A DNA stretch of 64,000 bases from Flavobacterium profundi (lineage in GTDB: Bacteria > Bacteroidota > Bacteroidia > Flavobacteriales > Flavobacteriaceae): NCBI RefSeq assembly GCF_006491645.1, contig NZ_VDCZ01000015.1, positions 29,425 to 93,424 on the forward strand, written 5' to 3'. Every line of letters begins with the position of its first letter. The stretch's first letter is position 1. Shown here piece after piece: positions 24,901 to 32,662 of the stretch. The notes beneath the pieces are model-generated. The model was not told the DNA's origin and searched no databases. It was given only the letters and a program-made list of their open reading frames with translations. Both the position numbers and the translations under genes were made by a program.

Positions 24901-25638
24901 ACTACCTCTTTTAGAAATAGAAGCAATACTATCTGTCATTACTTTATTTCTATTAATTATTAGCGCATCATGTGCTTTTTTAGAAAAGGCAAGCTTGTAA
25001 ATAGAGTCTAGTATAGTAATGTTTTTTTCTCTGTAATAATCCACAGTTGCTTCTCCAAATGATTTTCTTTTTAAAATTTTATATAGTAATTGAATGTTTT
25101 CTTCTTTTGGAGTGGCATCGGTAGCATTAATTTGTAGTATAGGAATCATCGATTCAACAGCATCTTCCAAACCTGTAATTTCTTTGCCGTATTTTCTTCC
25201 TGCCTGACTGATAAACATATCCAAAACGGCATTCTCTTCATAATCTGCATTTTTATTATCTGAAAGCGATAGATAATTATAGAAAAAGTGGCTTTTATTG
25301 GTAAACAAGGTCATTACCTCTTTTTTGGTAATGGGTTTAATATAAAAGGATTGGTATAGCTGTGCAGAATGCAAGTACTCTTTTTCTTTCATTAAATCGG
25401 AAACAGTTCCCCAAGTTTCTGGGTTACTTTCATTTGCTACGATATCAGCGTTTAACAAGGCGTCAAAAAAAGAATCGGATAAGTTGTAGGATACTTTATC
25501 GCTCACATGCATGGTTCCATAGAGGTATGATTTTTTTTGTAAACCATTTCCGCTAATTTCCCAAAGCATGCTGTTCTCTGTTTGTGAAAAAAGAAAGGTA
25601 TAAAATAGTAGGGTAAGGGCAAGGGCAGTATTTTTCAA
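21961..25638 (-). CDS. very large TraB/GumN-family secreted protein
   Basis: A 1225-residue exported protein (signal peptide ends about residue 18, FSQT). The first 300 residues are a TraB/GumN (ChaN/Tiki-like) domain: SYLYGTMHVSD near the start, ANESNPE, and AAVGAAHLAGKEGI near residue 255, which supply the paired GxxH motifs and acidic residue proposed as the metalloprotease-like active site. The remaining 900 residues are unusual. A middle region with repeated beta-rich segments is followed by a helical region at about 780-1000 that looks like HEAT repeats (FAKNNLIKKIGYLKNNAVIPYLEKIY and similar helices). Most relatives have about 300 residues. It overlaps tag by one base. Confidence 0.75.
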   Translation of the reverse strand: MKNTALALTLLFYTFLFSQTENSMLWEISGNGLQKKSYLYGTMHVSDKVSYNLSDSFFDALLNADIVANESNPETWGTVSDLMKEKEYLHSAQLYQSFYIKPITKKEVMTLFTNKSHFFYNYLSLSDNKNADYEENAVLDMFISQAGRKYGKEITGLEDAVESMIPILQINATDATPKEENIQLLYKILKRKSFGEATVDYYREKNITILDSIYKLAFSKKAHDALIINRNKVMTDSIASISKRGSLFAAVGAAHLAGKEGIINLLIQKGYTVKPVFSQLTAKGEKQKKEIETYFKTPRFSPYTTSDKMIEIPLLANEITEEGVIGSPDYANGGLIRVIRTNHNYFINPNTNLYNPKSLDSLFYENIPGTILQKDYFEKDGIAYYDIKNKTKTGNNQRYRFYITPLEIIMISMSGLNNYTTLFENDVFEKIKLKKTQSNWEKLQTENASFSITLPSFYTIRENDNNKNNSHTVQSYLADDNSFYFVMERNLEDNRTLENAKFEHKQIHYQFYLQHDIDSTQTFFDREAFVSESKIGTKPIQLKSFISGNKYYLLGTINASEKNKNTFFDSFELKTTFSKETFVTYTDTLAHFRIDIPESQNKKLFLNIKNESYAAPKNNLLAKYKDYSFKSKSGKTVSLEYHKFHEYESIQNLDSIKHFFKDYVLGLRDNMYQFSRSGEYDDYDYDDYATNDTSMLNSYMYSKKGLGVTEWINLFQKEEEEPKILLEEKESETQNTYTYEALVSTKKASQAVKYKLEFNTNQYYILQALVPKEYKHNDTFIENAFTSFEPLAINETNSIFDTKIQRFIEDASSTNDTLRKNTFGSIYKLNFAEKDFESITSFIDTYPFKKSELFAKNNLIKKIGYLKNNAVIPYLEKIYKSETSNSETQINTLIALSNHNSKESYQKIIQLLEYDLPLSDNRYDIANMFHNFSKNAENAKELFPNIFQFYSIKEYQNPLLNFCSDLLEKDLIAIKKFKAYQKMILTNAKLEYKRTKSWKTNNILEEDEKDPEDYYEENAPVEDIITFLNIIYKYPKNKDRDDFIAKIKALNIPELNIEILRLDFVTKMYTTKAVNNALNDKKTAFIAMQLLAHKNIPLEIENDSIALAALYNFYTIKATDSVAFIEKKIVDYHKEQIGFYFYSVTEKDNASFSKSIRTIAFFMNGKKINPKAYTTFYARTINEEEDVEPKLEAIIKESLNSNHFRASYEKEDEEDYLPNYLYDDY

Positions 25639-25671
25639 AATAATATCTTTTTATAACAAATATATTATAAA

Positions 25672-25703
25672 AAAACCTCAATCAGAACTCTGATTGAGGT
25701 TTT
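25672..25703 (-). terminator. terminator of the rplM-rpsI-rpsB-tsf unit
   Basis: A perfect 15-bp stem (AAAACCTCAATCAGA with TCTGATTGAGGTTTT) and 2-base loop, flanked on the downstream (lower) side by a run of A on plus, that is U in the transcript. It lies 26 bases after the tsf stop. Confidence 0.9.
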
Positions 25704-25728
25704 GTATATAATTTTGGTAACTAGAGGA

Positions 25729-26553
25729 TTAACCTAAAGCAACTCTTTTGAATCCTGTAACTGTTAAATCAGCATTTACTGATTTTACATAAGAAGCCAC
25801 ATTCATAGAACCATCTTTAATATAATCTTGGTTTACTAATGTGTTGTCTTTGTAGAAACGTTGGATTTTACCTTTAGAAATGTTGTCTAACATTGCTTCT
25901 GGTTTTCCTTCAGCTCTTAATTGTTCTTTAGCGATTTCAATTTCTTTTTCGATGATAGCAGCATCAACACCAGCTTCGTTTAAAGCGATTGGGTTCATTG
26001 CAGCAGCTTGCATAGAAACGTTTCTTGCAGCTTCTTCAGCACCTTCTACATTAGCAGATAAAGAAGTTAAAACCGCAATTTTGTTACCAGCGTGGATATA
26101 AGAACCTACGAAAGAACCTTCTAATCTTTCGAAAGAACCGATTTCGATTTTTTCTCCAATTACACCAGTTTGCTCAATTAATTTTTCAGCAACAGTGATT
26201 CCGTTGAAATCAGAAGCTAATAATTCTTCTTTAGTTGCATAATTTAAAGCTTGGTTTGCTAAATCTGTAGCTAATTTTACGAAACTTTCGTTTTTACCTA
26301 CGAAATCTGTTTCACAGTTTAATGTGATTACTACACCAGCAGTTTTGTCAGCGTTAACAACAGCAATTGCAGCACCTTCTGTAGATTCTCTATCAGAACG
26401 GTTTGCAGCTACTTTTTGTCCTTTTTTACGAAGGTTTTCGATTGCTAAATCAAAATCTCCGTCTGCTTCAACAAGTGCTTTTTTGCAATCCATCATACCA
26501 GCACCTGTAATAGTTCTTAATTTATTTACGTCTGCAGCAGTAATTGTTGCCAT
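25729..26553 (-). CDS. tsf: translation elongation factor Ts
   Basis: EF-Ts exchanges GDP for GTP on EF-Tu. The 274-residue protein starts ATITAADVNKLRTITGAGMM, continues DCKKAL, and has the core NCETDFVGKNESFV motif and MQAAAMNP. Length is normal. It is downstream of rpsB, the conserved arrangement, separated by a 142-base spacer that contains a long inverted repeat. Confidence 0.97.
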   Translation of the reverse strand: MATITAADVNKLRTITGAGMMDCKKALVEADGDFDLAIENLRKKGQKVAANRSDRESTEGAAIAVVNADKTAGVVITLNCETDFVGKNESFVKLATDLANQALNYATKEELLASDFNGITVAEKLIEQTGVIGEKIEIGSFERLEGSFVGSYIHAGNKIAVLTSLSANVEGAEEAARNVSMQAAAMNPIALNEAGVDAAIIEKEIEIAKEQLRAEGKPEAMLDNISKGKIQRFYKDNTLVNQDYIKDGSMNVASYVKSVNADLTVTGFKRVALG

Positions 26554-26593
26554 ATGTTTTTTATTTTAAGATTAAATTTTTTGTAAAAAAAAG

Positions 26594-26687
26594 AAATTCC
26601 AATCTCAAAACCCAAATTCCAACTTTATCAAATCATCAACAATTGTTTTTGATTTTTTTGGAATTTGGAATCTTGATATTGGAATTT
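26594..26687. repeat. long imperfect inverted repeat between rpsB and tsf
   Basis: Arms 26594-26622 and 26658-26687 are inverted copies matching at about 24 of 30 positions. Both end in the motif CAAATTCCAA. The 35-base centre can form a further stem (ATCAA with TTGAT). In the mRNA this is a hairpin of about 94 nucleotides between the two genes. It may be a dispersed repeat (REP-like) or an mRNA stability/attenuation element. Confidence 0.6.
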
Positions 26688-26695
26688 AGTATTAT

Positions 26696-27460
26696 TTATT
26701 CTTCAGTTTCAGTTTGAGGAGCTTGTACTGCTTCTACTTCTTTAACTGGTTGCTCTTCATCTTTATCAGACTTTCTATCAGAAAGACCTTCAATGATAGC
26801 ACTAGATACTAAACCTAGAACTTTTTCAATTGATTTAGAAGCATCATCATTTGCAGGAATAACAAAATCAATAGGACGTGGGTCCGAGTTTGTATCAACC
26901 ATTGCAAAAACTGGAATGTTTAATTTTTGAGCTTCTTTTATTGCGATGTGTTCAGCTTTAACGTCTACTACAAAAAGAGCAGCAGGTAGTCTAGACATAT
27001 CTGCGATAGAACCTAAGTTTTTCTCTAATTTAGCACGTAGACGATCTACTTGTAATTTTTCTTTTTTAGAAAGTGTATTAAAAGTACCATCTTTTTTCAT
27101 TCTATCGATAGAAGCCATTTTTTTAACAGCTTTACGAATAGTGATGAAGTTGGTTAGCATACCACCTGGCCATCTTTCAGTGATGTAAGGCATGTTACAA
27201 GCTGCTGCTTTTTCAGCAACGATATCTTTAGCTTGTTTTTTAGTAGCTACGAATAATATTTTTCTTCCTGATGCAGCAATTTTTTTCAAAGCTTCATTAG
27301 CTTCTTCGATTTTTGCTGCAGTTTTATATAGATTGATAATGTGAATACCATTACGTTCCATATAAATGTAAGGAGCCATGTTTGGGTCCCATTTACGAGT
27401 CATGTGTCCAAAGTGTACACCTGCTTCTAATAATTCTTTAACGTCAATTTTGTTTGCCAT
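26696..27460 (-). CDS. rpsB: 30S ribosomal protein S2
   Basis: The 254-residue S2 protein begins MANKIDVKELLEAGVHFGHM and carries RKWDPNMAPYIY, FVATKKQAKDIV, YITERWPGGMLTN and FAMVDTNSDPRPIDFVIPAN, all conserved. A C-terminal acidic extension of about 20 residues is typical of the phylum. It lies between rpsI and tsf; the 188-base gap to rpsI shows no clear promoter and contains short GGCTTTA-type direct repeats. Confidence 0.97.
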   Translation of the reverse strand: MANKIDVKELLEAGVHFGHMTRKWDPNMAPYIYMERNGIHIINLYKTAAKIEEANEALKKIAASGRKILFVATKKQAKDIVAEKAAACNMPYITERWPGGMLTNFITIRKAVKKMASIDRMKKDGTFNTLSKKEKLQVDRLRAKLEKNLGSIADMSRLPAALFVVDVKAEHIAIKEAQKLNIPVFAMVDTNSDPRPIDFVIPANDDASKSIEKVLGLVSSAIIEGLSDRKSDKDEEQPVKEVEAVQAPQTETEE

Positions 27461-27648
27461 TGTGTAATAGTTTACGTTCCGTGTTATAGCAATGTTCCGT
27501 TTGGCTTTAAGCTTTCAACTCTAGGCTTTAGGCTTCATTTAGATGCTAAACTAATTCCCTTTTTAATAAGGAATATCGACAACTTGTTTTTAAATTCAAT
27601 TTTAATTGTAATAACTTGGTGAAAAAATATTCGGAAAATATTCGAATA

Positions 27649-28035
27649 TTAACGTTTCGAGAATTGGAATCTCTTACGTGCTTTTTTCTGACCAAATTTC
27701 TTACGCTCAACCATTCTAGGATCTCTAGTTAATAATCCTTCTGGTTTTAAAATAGCTCTGTTTTCAGCTTCAACTTCACACATTACTCTCGCTAAAGCCA
27801 TTCTCACAGCTTCTGCTTGTCCTGTAGTTCCTCCTCCATATACATTTACTTTTACATCAAAGTTTTCTGCATTTTCAGTCATAGCTAAAGGTTGCATTAC
27901 TTTGTATTGTAAAGTTGCAGTTGGGAAGTAAGTTGTAAATTCTCTTTTGTTTACAGTAATTTTTCCTGTTCCTTCTGTAACATAAACACGTGCAACAGCA
28001 CATTTTCTTCTACCGATTTTGTGAATAACTGCCAT
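27649..28035 (-). CDS. rpsI: 30S ribosomal protein S9
   Basis: A 128-residue S9 protein. It begins MAVIHKIGRRKCAVARVYV, contains VNVYGGGTTGQAEAVRMALAR and ends KKARKRFQFSKR, the basic tail that reaches the P-site tRNA. Its start overlaps the rplM stop by one base, the standard L13-S9 pair. Confidence 0.97.
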   Translation of the reverse strand: MAVIHKIGRRKCAVARVYVTEGTGKITVNKREFTTYFPTATLQYKVMQPLAMTENAENFDVKVNVYGGGTTGQAEAVRMALARVMCEVEAENRAILKPEGLLTRDPRMVERKKFGQKKARKRFQFSKR

Positions 28036-28490
28036 TACTTAAGATCGTTTAGGTTTACGGTTTTAGGTTTTTGAGCCTCATGTTTGTGCTCAGTACCTAC
28101 ATATACATTTAAATTGCGGAATAATTCAGCACCTAATTTGTTTTTAGGTAACATTCCTTTTACAGCTTTCTCTACTAATACAGCTGGATTTTTTTGTTGC
28201 TGTACTTTAGCAGTTAAAGTTCTTTGTCCTCCTGGATAACCTGTATGACGCATGTAGATTTTGTCGTCAAGCTTGTTACCAGTAAGGTTGATTTTTTCTG
28301 CGTTGATAACAATTACGTTATCACCACAATCAACGTGTGGGGTATAACTTGTCTTGTATTTACCTCTTAATAGCATAGCTACTTTTGAAGCAAAGCGACC
28401 TAAGTTATGACCTTCGGCATCAACAACAATCCACTCTTTTTGAGCAGTTGCTTTATTAGCTGATACTGTCTTGTAGCTTAATGTGTTCAC
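28035..28490 (-). CDS. rplM: 50S ribosomal protein L13
   Basis: A 151-residue L13 protein with WIVVDAEGHNLGRFASKVA, LRGKYKTSYTPHVDCGDNV, RHTGYPGGQRTLTA and the KGMLPKNKLG motif. It leads the rplM-rpsI-rpsB-tsf unit behind a strong promoter. The leader is short. Confidence 0.97.
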   Translation of the reverse strand: MNTLSYKTVSANKATAQKEWIVVDAEGHNLGRFASKVAMLLRGKYKTSYTPHVDCGDNVIVINAEKINLTGNKLDDKIYMRHTGYPGGQRTLTAKVQQQKNPAVLVEKAVKGMLPKNKLGAELFRNLNVYVGTEHKHEAQKPKTVNLNDLK

Positions 28491-28535
28491 AATAATTTAT
28501 TTAAATTAAACATTCCATTCCCAATTAAGGGAGTG

Positions 28536-28565
28536 CAAAAGTACAATTATTTATTATAAATACAA
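28536..28565 (-). promoter_or_regulatory. rplM promoter
   Basis: On the minus strand TTG (28563-28565), a 19-base spacer and TACTTTTG (28536-28543) match the Bacteroidota consensus exactly. The start codon is 46 bases downstream. The rest of the 293-base gap up to the lacI-type gene is AT-rich with nothing else identified. Confidence 0.85.
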
Positions 28566-28783
28566 ATGCTGATGCTATAATATTTTTATTTTGTTGATTT
28601 ACATAATAGATTGATAGTAAATAGTTTTAGGAATTGGATATGTATTATCGTGTAAACTTCAGATAAATTGTTATTTTTACGCATTGAATTTTTGTTATTA
28701 AATTTCTATTTGCTGAAATTTTTAATAGTTATACCTGCTAAATAGGGAGTATTAGAATTCATTACAAACAAATTTGAAAGCAT

Positions 28784-29809
28784 ATGAAAGCCAAAGCAAC
28801 CTTAAAACAAATTGCTAAAGAATTAGGAGTTTCTGTTTCAACAGTTTCTAAAGCATTGAGTGATAGTCAAGAAATCAGTCAAGCGACTAAAGATAAAATT
28901 AAAGAATTTGCTGCTTTAAAAAATTATAAGCCCAACTTGATGGCTAAAAACTTAAAATATCAAAAGACGAATACCATTGGAGTTATTATACCCAATATAT
29001 TAAATTCTTTTTTTGCTAAAGTGTTTAGTGGTATTGAAGAAGCTGCAAGGAAAAGAGGTTATAATATAGTAACTGCTATTTCCAATGAATCGTTAGAAAG
29101 AGAAAAGCAATTAATGGAGATGTTAAACAATGGAGCAGTAGATGGTTTTATTCTATCTATAGCAGAGGAAACTCAAATGTCTAAAAATTTTCAACATTAT
29201 AATTCTATCATTAAAAGTGGTACTCCCATTGTCATGTTTGATCGAATTACCGATTTAGTAAAATCAGATAAAGTAATTGTTGACGATTTAGACTCTGCTT
29301 TTGATGCTACTCAGCATTTAATTAATATTGGATGTAAGCACATCGCTTTGCTTTCAACTATTGATAATTTAAGTGTTGGGAAGTTGCGTTTTGAAGGTTA
29401 TAAAAAAGCGTTAGAATTAAATAAAATGGCTTTGGATATGGAGTTAATATTAATTGGAGAAGAAGATGATGCTTTTGATTTAAAAATTGAAAAACTTTTA
29501 AAAGCTAAAAAAGTAGATGGTATTTTTGCGGTGGATGAACATTCTGCGACTAAAGCGATGAAATTAGCTTTGCAAAAAGGGTATCAAATTCCAAAAGAAT
29601 TAAACGTAATTGGTTTTGCTGATGGAGCTTGGTCTCGTAGATTAACTCCTAGCCTTTCAACGGTAAGTCAGCATGCACCTGAAATAGGTGAAAAATCAGC
29701 CAATTTATTAATTGATCGTTTATTGGCTAAAGAGGAGGAAAAATTAGAATACAAAACAGTAGTCATTAAAACCGAATTGCGTCAAAGAGACTCCACTAGA
29801 AAATTATAG
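28784..29809 (+). CDS. LacI-family transcriptional regulator
   Basis: A 341-residue regulator. The helix-turn-helix at residues 6-26 (LKQIAKELGVSVSTVSKALS) is followed by the hinge helix with KPNLMAKNLK and a periplasmic-binding-protein-like effector domain (NTIGVIIPNILNSFFAKVFSGIE, then VDGIFAVDEHSATKAM and NVIGFADGAWSRRLTPSLST). It probably controls a sugar-use locus, but no sugar genes lie beside it, so targets are likely elsewhere. Its stop overlaps the stop of the convergent PnuC-like gene by 6 bases. Confidence 0.92.
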   Translation: MKAKATLKQIAKELGVSVSTVSKALSDSQEISQATKDKIKEFAALKNYKPNLMAKNLKYQKTNTIGVIIPNILNSFFAKVFSGIEEAARKRGYNIVTAISNESLEREKQLMEMLNNGAVDGFILSIAEETQMSKNFQHYNSIIKSGTPIVMFDRITDLVKSDKVIVDDLDSAFDATQHLINIGCKHIALLSTIDNLSVGKLRFEGYKKALELNKMALDMELILIGEEDDAFDLKIEKLLKAKKVDGIFAVDEHSATKAMKLALQKGYQIPKELNVIGFADGAWSRRLTPSLSTVSQHAPEIGEKSANLLIDRLLAKEEEKLEYKTVVIKTELRQRDSTRKL

Positions 29810-30511
29810 TTGTTTGGCTTTATCATCTCTCCAAGTAATATAGCCTAGAGTTGCATTAAATAAGTAGAAGACATATTTTACGGTATTGGCAATATTTAAT
29901 AACATTAGGTTTTGAATAATTTTAAAAACATTATAGGCTTGCCAATTAATCCAATTATCAGGATACATACGTCCTAAATTAAATGTCCCTCCAAAACTGA
30001 TTCCTGCTGGAATAGCTATAGCAAAAAATAATTTCCAATCGATAGCTTTATCAGATAAGTATGCAAAGGCGATGTAATTTAGAAGTAAAGAAAGGAATAA
30101 TCCTAAAAACATATTTTTAAAGAAAATAAAATCGATGCTGTTTAGGTACTTTTTTTTCTTCCAAATTTTGAAAGCAATATAATTTCCTAAAAAGGAGATA
30201 GGATACGTTAAAATAGCACCTACATTTCCTAAGAGATAGTCTATGGCCCCACTAAGAAGTGTATTGCAAGTGCTAATTAAATTTCCAAAATTATTTTTTT
30301 TAGTTACTAAACGTGTAGCAGTCATGGACAAACACGTGTTTAAAATAGAAAAATAACCCAAATAAAAGAGATACTCTTTATTGTTGATGTGAAATGTAAA
30401 TGTGGTTTTGTAATATTCTAAATAAACAGAAACACTTATGACTAATAAGACACCAATAATATCTAAATATTTACTATTAGTAATGCTTTTTATTGATGCA
30501 AGTACCGACAT
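29804..30511 (-). CDS. PnuC-like transporter (nicotinamide riboside type)
   Basis: A 235-residue membrane protein with about seven helices. The pattern NNFGNLISTCNTLLSGAIDY, GAILTYPISFLGNYIAFKIW, and the terminal VKYVFYLFNATLGYITWRDD resemble the PnuC family, which moves nicotinamide riboside or related vitamins for NAD or cofactor supply. The substrate cannot be read from sequence. It shares a single base with the upstream serine hydrolase gene and is probably cotranscribed. The family call is by pattern and is moderately secure. Confidence 0.55.
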   Translation of the reverse strand: MSVLASIKSITNSKYLDIIGVLLVISVSVYLEYYKTTFTFHINNKEYLFYLGYFSILNTCLSMTATRLVTKKNNFGNLISTCNTLLSGAIDYLLGNVGAILTYPISFLGNYIAFKIWKKKKYLNSIDFIFFKNMFLGLFLSLLLNYIAFAYLSDKAIDWKLFFAIAIPAGISFGGTFNLGRMYPDNWINWQAYNVFKIIQNLMLLNIANTVKYVFYLFNATLGYITWRDDKAKQL

Positions 30512-31821
30512 TATTCTTTAATAAAGTTGAATTTTCCACCACCTTGATGTAACTCAAGTATGTTTTCACCGAATATAATTTCTATTCCAGCTTGTGCAAA
30601 AATAAACGTTTTTTCGTCTTTTAATGTTAGTGGAAACGAACTTTGTCCTGTAGCTTGTGCTAAAAGTTCTCCCTCTTTTTCAAAAATGGTAATTTTTAAT
30701 GGAATATCTTTGGAAACATAGGTTCCAGAGTATTTATCTATGAGCGTTTGATTGATTTTCTCAAAACTAGGAAAAGGATAAGGTCTTTTATAATAGATGC
30801 TTAAAATACCAATCATGATATCATTGATGTTGTAATTGTCTCCATTTACAATTAATGAAATGCCTAATTTTTCTGTTGGATAGTAAGCTACATTGGAATG
30901 AAAACTTTCAATACCACCTGAATGACCATAAAAACGTCTTTCGCCAAAAGGGAATTGGAATAACGCTTTACCATAACCCTCTTTAATGGTAGTCATGGCA
31001 TCCAAACTTGTCTTTTTTACTACTTTACCTTCAAATAAAGCTTGCATCAATGAAGTTAAATCATTTGGAGTTGAAATGAGAGCTCCTGCTGCAAAAGCGG
31101 TATCAGAGCCCCATTCAGCTACTTTTTCCCATTGGTCATCTTTAAAGATATAGGAATAGCTTTCATTTTTTGTGGTTTTTACTTTTTCTGTAGGATAATA
31201 GGTGTTTTTTAAACCTATTTTAGTACAAATTCTTTTTTCTATATTTTCACCAAAAGACTTTTTAGTTGCCATTTCAATAATACCGCCTAAAAGATAATAA
31301 TTGGAATTACTGTATTGAAATTTGCTGTCGGGTTCAAATAACGAGTCGTAGTTTGCAATTTTAGAATAAATAGCTTCTTTAATATTAGGAGCATTTAGTT
31401 CTTCTTTTGTTAACGAATCTTGATTGATATAATCCGGAATACCGGTACGTTGATGCAATAATTGAGCTATAGTGATTTGCTTCGCATTTTTTACTTTAGG
31501 AAAAAAAGTAGCTAACGGAGTTTCTAATTTTAATTTTTTCTCCTCTATAAGTTGCATGATGATAATAGCTGTAAAGGTTTTACTTATAGAGCCTATTTTG
31601 TATTTGGTATTTGAGTCCGCTTTTTCTTTTACAGCCACATTACGAAACCCATAAGCCTTAGAAAAAAATAACTTTTCTCCTTCACAAATAGCTAATGACC
31701 CCATAAATTTGTTATTGTTTTCTAAGTATTGTAATAAGCTATCTATACGTTGTACTCGAGGTTCGATTTGAGCTGATGTTGTAATTCCAACAAAGAGAAA
31801 AAGGAGAGCTATTTTTTTCAT
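30511..31821 (-). CDS. exported serine hydrolase, beta-lactamase/class C-like fold
   Basis: A 436-residue secreted or periplasmic serine hydrolase. The start at 31821 gives a clean signal peptide (MKKIALLFLFVGITTSAQ); the longer frame does not. The penicillin-binding-fold motifs are SISK (Ser78 nucleophile, Lys81), YSN in QYSNSNYYLLG, and HSGG in GHSGGIESF. The C-terminal 100 residues form a lipocalin-like beta domain common in this group. It may be an esterase, D-aminopeptidase or peptidase rather than a beta-lactamase. It abuts the PnuC-like gene. Confidence 0.85.
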   Translation of the reverse strand: MKKIALLFLFVGITTSAQIEPRVQRIDSLLQYLENNNKFMGSLAICEGEKLFFSKAYGFRNVAVKEKADSNTKYKIGSISKTFTAIIIMQLIEEKKLKLETPLATFFPKVKNAKQITIAQLLHQRTGIPDYINQDSLTKEELNAPNIKEAIYSKIANYDSLFEPDSKFQYSNSNYYLLGGIIEMATKKSFGENIEKRICTKIGLKNTYYPTEKVKTTKNESYSYIFKDDQWEKVAEWGSDTAFAAGALISTPNDLTSLMQALFEGKVVKKTSLDAMTTIKEGYGKALFQFPFGERRFYGHSGGIESFHSNVAYYPTEKLGISLIVNGDNYNINDIMIGILSIYYKRPYPFPSFEKINQTLIDKYSGTYVSKDIPLKITIFEKEGELLAQATGQSSFPLTLKDEKTFIFAQAGIEIIFGENILELHQGGGKFNFIKE

Positions 31822-31933
31822 GTTTTTTAGTATTTGGCTTTGAATCAACAATTTGTTTGCAAAAAAATAATCTTGAAATTTAAATTTATTATCTATATTT
31901 AAATCTTAAATAAAAATTCAAACAAACAAATTT

Positions 31934-32641
31934 ATGAAAACAACAATCTACTTTTTAATCTTCGGTATATTTTTTTCTTTTTCTGCTTTTGGGCAACAAT
32001 GGACAACAAGTTCAACAGGTATTTATTCCACTGGAAATAAAGTTCTTATTGGCACTAATGATGTTCAAGGTCTTTTTGGAATAGATGATTCATTGTTGCA
32101 ATTAGTTTCTCCATCAAATTCAATGTCATTTTTATCAATGTCAGCTGGAACAAAAGGTATTACTTTTGGAACAGGGATATATGGTAATGCTATGTATATT
32201 TCGGCAAATGATTCCTTTTCTTTTGCCTATGGAGCTAATAAAGTAATGAGTATAAATCCAAATATGTCTGTAAGTATTGGGACAAACTTAAATCCAACAG
32301 GCTACAAACTAGCAGTTGGTGGAAAAATTATTGCAGAAGAATTAAAAGTGCAATTACAATCGGCTCCATGGCCCGATTATGTATTTGCAAGTGATTACCA
32401 ATTACCTTCTTTACTAGAAGTGGAAAAACAAATTCAAGAAAATGGCCATTTAGAAAATATACCTTCTGCTTGTGAAGTACAAGAAAATGGAATAGAAGTA
32501 GGAGAAATGAACAGGTTGTTATTAGAAAAAGTGGAAGAGCTTACCTTATATACTATAGAGCAGCAAAAACAATTAGACCAGCAAACTAAGGAAATTGAAG
32601 AATTAAAAGCTTTAGTAAAAGAATTAGTTCAAAATAAGTAA
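31934..32641 (+). CDS. secreted coiled-coil surface protein, tail-fibre-like
   Basis: A 235-residue exported protein (signal peptide to about residue 20, SAFGQQ). The beta-rich first half with NKVLIGT and YKLAVGGKIIAEELKVQ resembles phage tail-fibre or peptidase S74-type surface proteins common in Flavobacterium. The second half holds the conserved WPDYVF, YQLPSLLEVEKQIQENGHL and GEMNRLLLEKVEELTLY and ends in a coiled coil. No catalytic Ser/Lys of a self-cleaving S74 domain is apparent. It lies 21 bases upstream of the metzincin-like T9SS gene, which suggests a joint transcript. Confidence 0.7.
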   Translation: MKTTIYFLIFGIFFSFSAFGQQWTTSSTGIYSTGNKVLIGTNDVQGLFGIDDSLLQLVSPSNSMSFLSMSAGTKGITFGTGIYGNAMYISANDSFSFAYGANKVMSINPNMSVSIGTNLNPTGYKLAVGGKIIAEELKVQLQSAPWPDYVFASDYQLPSLLEVEKQIQENGHLENIPSACEVQENGIEVGEMNRLLLEKVEELTLYTIEQQKQLDQQTKEIEELKALVKELVQNK

Positions 32642-32662
32642 TCATTTAAAAAAATAAAAAAA

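Noticed and set aside
27461..27648. GGCTTTA-type short direct repeats between rpsI and rpsB as a regulatory element
   Set aside because: Only two or three imperfect copies and no clear structure; insufficient support for a feature.
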